DNA of 8,564 bases from positions 1 to 8,564 of the forward strand of contig NZ_JBHEEH010000032.1 of assembly GCF_041929845.1 (NCBI RefSeq), written 5' to 3'. The notes under the pieces were generated by a model. The model worked only from the letters and a program-made list of their open reading frames with translations, was not told the DNA's origin and ran no database searches. The stretch is from Paenochrobactrum pullorum (GTDB lineage Bacteria > Pseudomonadota > Alphaproteobacteria > Rhizobiales > Rhizobiaceae). Of the stretch, positions 6,158 to 8,564 are shown piece by piece (the first letter of the stretch is position 1; every line of letters begins with the position of its first letter). A program made the translations under genes and the position numbers.

Positions 6158-8437
6158 CTAGGCGCAAGCCTTCATCATCTTCTTGTAATGGTCCTTCCCA
6201 ACTTCTTTGATGAAGTTGATCCCCGCATCAGCCGCACGTATGGCTTCTTCAAGCGTGAGATCTGGCAGGGTGCCAAGTCCGTCAATAGTGCCGTGAGACT
6301 CGATTTGTACGAGACGTTCGAGAGCTCGCACGTCGAGCTTATCTTTAACTGCATCGTGGTGGTCCCCAAGCGCCCCAGCGAAATTGGATTGCCCTGGAGA
6401 ACAAAAGGTTGCGAAAATCTCGAGCAGTTTTCTGGTCGCGTTCGGAAGCAGGAACACATAGTCTGTCACCTTCTTCTCCGCCGCGTCTCGAACTAGGCTA
6501 AAAAGATAGTGATACTCACTGTCATGCTTGACCAATAACTCGTGCATGTGCCTAAGGGAAGTTACGCGATCTTTTCCATCTCCCGAGCTGCGACAATCAA
6601 GGGACAGAAGCGCCGTGATCTTTTTGGTTTCATCCCGCCTCTGAAAGTTTTGAAACTCACGCTTCACCATGTTCATGAAGCTTGTATTATGTGTGAGAAC
6701 GATAACCTGAGCGCACCTCTTGGTCATGCGGGTCATCAGGCTGTAAGCGTAGGTTCGAGCTGCAGTGTCCAAGCTCGATATAGGGTCATCAATAACCAAA
6801 ACAAGGTTTTCAGCTTTGCGGCCTTCAGCGGCCAATTGGGTCAAGAAATAGCAGAAGGATACGGCCATACGTTCCCCTTCGCTCAACTCTATCGCAGAGC
6901 TTCCGTTTGCTCGGAGAATTTTATATCCACCATTTTCTGCAATTAAGCGAAGTTCTTTGTGTCCGAGATAAGCCCAAATTAGTTCGTTCATTTTATCTGC
7001 GCCAACACCGTGGTCTTGCAGGTCATTACGAAGTGCCAGCTGGCGATCAATAAGGTCTTTCTCTTCCTTTCGCGCTGCTGTCTGCTCCCTCTCAGCATCT
7101 ACGGTGGCCTTTTGAAGGCGATTCCACTCACTTTGATTTGTTGCCAAGACGTGGGTTTCAATCCTGGTGAACGCATCCTTTTGCATCGCTTCAAAGCTAA
7201 CAAAGGTTTCGTTGTGTTTCTTCACGGCCGTCGCTATTGCTACTTCGGTGGACGCGTATTCTGTGAGCCAGTCTCCAAGGTCAAAAGTTGCAAGATCACC
7301 TACAACCTCTACCTCCTTTGTGGGGTTTGCAACTTTCGTTTCTAATCCTTGGACAAGCTCTCCGACGCATACACCAAGCCGTGCGACGGCCAATTCCATG
7401 GCCGCTCGGTTCTTAGCAAAGGCTTCCCGTTCCTCTACGGCAATCTCTGCTTCCCTAGGGATGGAACGATAGAATTCTCGTAGGCCCTGCTGATGTCCCT
7501 TCCCGATCCTCACAGCGTCCTCCAAGGATTTAAGAGCTTCGGTCCACGATTTGTCGAACAATACTCGGAGTTGGGCACGACGGTTCTCTGAAAACGAGTT
7601 ACCGCAAAGAAGGCAGTCTGACACGCTGTGCTCGTCATGGTAATAGAGCCCTTCCTCTATCCACCGCAGAGCATCCGAATGCGATTCAAACTCGTTCAGG
7701 GCGATGCCGGAGATGCTCTGCGTAAGAAGCGATTGACTAGCCTTGAACCAATCGGCTAGCTCATCTGGGAGACTCGGGGAAAAAGCGAGGCTCGGGAGCG
7801 GCTCACGTTGAACAAGCAGCGCTTGGTAAGCTTTGAGTTTATCTTCTGACAGCTTTTTCTCCATGCCAAAAGATGCTTTTGAATAATATCCTTGAATCTT
7901 TCGCGCATCGTAAGACTGTGTATAGCTGCTAGAGGATGCCAACTCGCGGATGTTGCGAGCGACTCGAGTCTTAAAGTCCGAGAAGGCCTTATCAGCTTTG
8001 GTCTTCACGCTCTCCTGAGTTTTGGTTTTCTGTTTTGCGGCCGTTAGCTTTGGGGCTATTTCATCGTACTCCTTACGAGCATCGACCTTCTTTTCGCTTA
8101 GGTACGCAATCCCCTTAGTACTGCTAGCATCCCATTCAAAGTTTCTGGAAACGAAGTCCGTGTTGAAAACCAGAAGATTGTTCCCAAATGGATTTGAAAT
8201 AGGGTGATGCGAAATAGTTACTCCATCTGACGTCTCTATATTAAAAGTGGTTTCCTTTGGCAGCCGCTCTTCTAAATTTCCGCGCTCTATCGAAGAAAAC
8301 ACCCTTGATAAGGTGGTCTTCCCGGAACCATTGAATCCGTATATCAGAGTGCGCGGAGCCAATTGCAAATCGCCTGGCGCGCTAAAGTCTTTCCATACCC
8401 CTGCTTGTTTAAGCTCCGAAAGCCTTTGGATAATCAT
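6158..8437 (-). CDS. ABC/AAA_13-type ATPase, RloC-like putative anticodon nuclease
   Basis: In this 759-residue SMC-like ATPase the nucleotide-binding halves flank coiled coils. Walker A is YGFNGSGKTT (33-42). Coiled-coil-rich stretches (about 115-210 and 295-475) bracket a zinc-hook-like CLLCG (275-279). The second ATPase half has signature LSEGE (518-522), Walker B LVLVIDDP (545-552), D-loop SSLD (554-557) and H-loop His583. The C-terminal 150 residues include R669-KLL-E673 and downstream His693, His694 and His715. PrrC uses an Arg-Glu-His triad with the same R-x3-E spacing, and RloC adds a CxxCG zinc hook; both cut tRNA anticodon loops as antiphage defence. I infer a RloC-like tRNase; a non-nuclease AAA_13 protein is the alternative. 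The ATG at 8437 is preceded directly by an in-frame TAG, fixing the start as no earlier; GGGGG lies about 9 nt upstream. Its composition is richer in GC than the R-M genes. Confidence 0.75.
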   Translation of the reverse strand: MIIQRLSELKQAGVWKDFSAPGDLQLAPRTLIYGFNGSGKTTLSRVFSSIERGNLEERLPKETTFNIETSDGVTISHHPISNPFGNNLLVFNTDFVSRNFEWDASSTKGIAYLSEKKVDARKEYDEIAPKLTAAKQKTKTQESVKTKADKAFSDFKTRVARNIRELASSSSYTQSYDARKIQGYYSKASFGMEKKLSEDKLKAYQALLVQREPLPSLAFSPSLPDELADWFKASQSLLTQSISGIALNEFESHSDALRWIEEGLYYHDEHSVSDCLLCGNSFSENRRAQLRVLFDKSWTEALKSLEDAVRIGKGHQQGLREFYRSIPREAEIAVEEREAFAKNRAAMELAVARLGVCVGELVQGLETKVANPTKEVEVVGDLATFDLGDWLTEYASTEVAIATAVKKHNETFVSFEAMQKDAFTRIETHVLATNQSEWNRLQKATVDAEREQTAARKEEKDLIDRQLALRNDLQDHGVGADKMNELIWAYLGHKELRLIAENGGYKILRANGSSAIELSEGERMAVSFCYFLTQLAAEGRKAENLVLVIDDPISSLDTAARTYAYSLMTRMTKRCAQVIVLTHNTSFMNMVKREFQNFQRRDETKKITALLSLDCRSSGDGKDRVTSLRHMHELLVKHDSEYHYLFSLVRDAAEKKVTDYVFLLPNATRKLLEIFATFCSPGQSNFAGALGDHHDAVKDKLDVRALERLVQIESHGTIDGLGTLPDLTLEEAIRAADAGINFIKEVGKDHYKKMMKACA

Positions 8438-8547
8438 CTAACGTGCCCCCACACCAGAATTACAGCAGTTGTCGTATCCAACCTATATGTACCAAATGAG
8501 ACTAGCAACCATTACCGGGGCGGATACACATGCTACACACACCCGTT

Positions 8548-8553
8548 TGTCAA
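8548..8553 (-). promoter_or_regulatory. Candidate -35 element upstream of the ATPase gene
   Basis: The minus strand carries a perfect TTGACA (8553-8548) within the short palindrome GTTTG-T-CAAAC (8545-8555), about 110 nt before the ATG. No good -10 hexamer lies at 16-18 bp (the region reads GCATGTGTATCC), so promoter function is doubtful without an activator. The rest of 8441-8547 shows no gene or clear structure. Confidence 0.2.
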
Positions 8554-8564
8554 ACAAGTTGTAT

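Noticed and set aside
6542..6946. 134-codon open frame opposite the ATPase gene, and similar frames at 6188-6496 and 7010-7472
   Set aside because: They are antisense to a gene with full ATPase motifs, have unordered composition and lack start signals.
6158..8437. Housekeeping SMC, RecN or Rad50 identity for the ATPase
   Set aside because: The coiled coils are too short, the protein has a C-terminal extension beyond the second ATPase half, and the LSEGE-type signature plus defence context fit AAA_13/RloC better.
1..8564. CRISPR array, tRNA or rRNA gene, riboswitch
   Set aside because: No regularly spaced repeats, tRNA cloverleaf or rRNA sequence was recognised on either strand.

Overview
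This window looks like a bacterial defence island, probably from a gammaproteobacterium. That host call is an inference from the restriction enzyme family and the IS3-type element; no housekeeping gene fixes the taxonomy. The window has clear compositional blocks. By eye, the restriction-modification block (about 380-5300) is AT-rich and the ATPase gene (6158-8437) is close to 50% GC or above. This suggests modules acquired separately.

Layout. Positions 1-101 hold the possible 3' tail of an unidentified gene. Positions 102-378 hold one very short possible ORF and some inverted repeats, but no convincing larger gene. From about 334 a regulatory region with two palindromes leads into a small ribbon-helix-helix-like gene (415-603). 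This gene overlaps by 11 bp an adenine-specific DNA methyltransferase gene (593-2218). Converging on it from the right is a 997-residue fused restriction endonuclease-methyltransferase of the type IIG (Eco57I) class (5262-2269, minus strand). A single perfect hairpin in the 50 bp between the two stop codons may terminate both transcripts. Immediately upstream of the endonuclease gene is a decayed, internally deleted IS3-family element (5342-6034). Beyond it, also on the minus strand, is a 759-residue ABC/AAA_13 ATPase (8437-6158) resembling the RloC anticodon nucleases, with a CxxCG zinc-hook motif and a C-terminal R-x3-E motif.

How the parts may work together. The methyltransferase and the fused enzyme together match the two-gene Eco57I plan: one stand-alone N6-adenine methyltransferase protects the host, and one AdoMet-dependent cutter carries its own methyltransferase and specificity domains. 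The small DNA-binding protein is placed to autoregulate the methyltransferase operon through the palindrome that spans its promoter and ribosome-binding site. The RloC-like ATPase could be a second-layer, abortive tRNase defence. Such enzymes (PrrC, RloC) are classically linked to type I restriction systems, so a neighbouring type IIG system is notable. The dead IS between them means the association could be a secondary juxtaposition.
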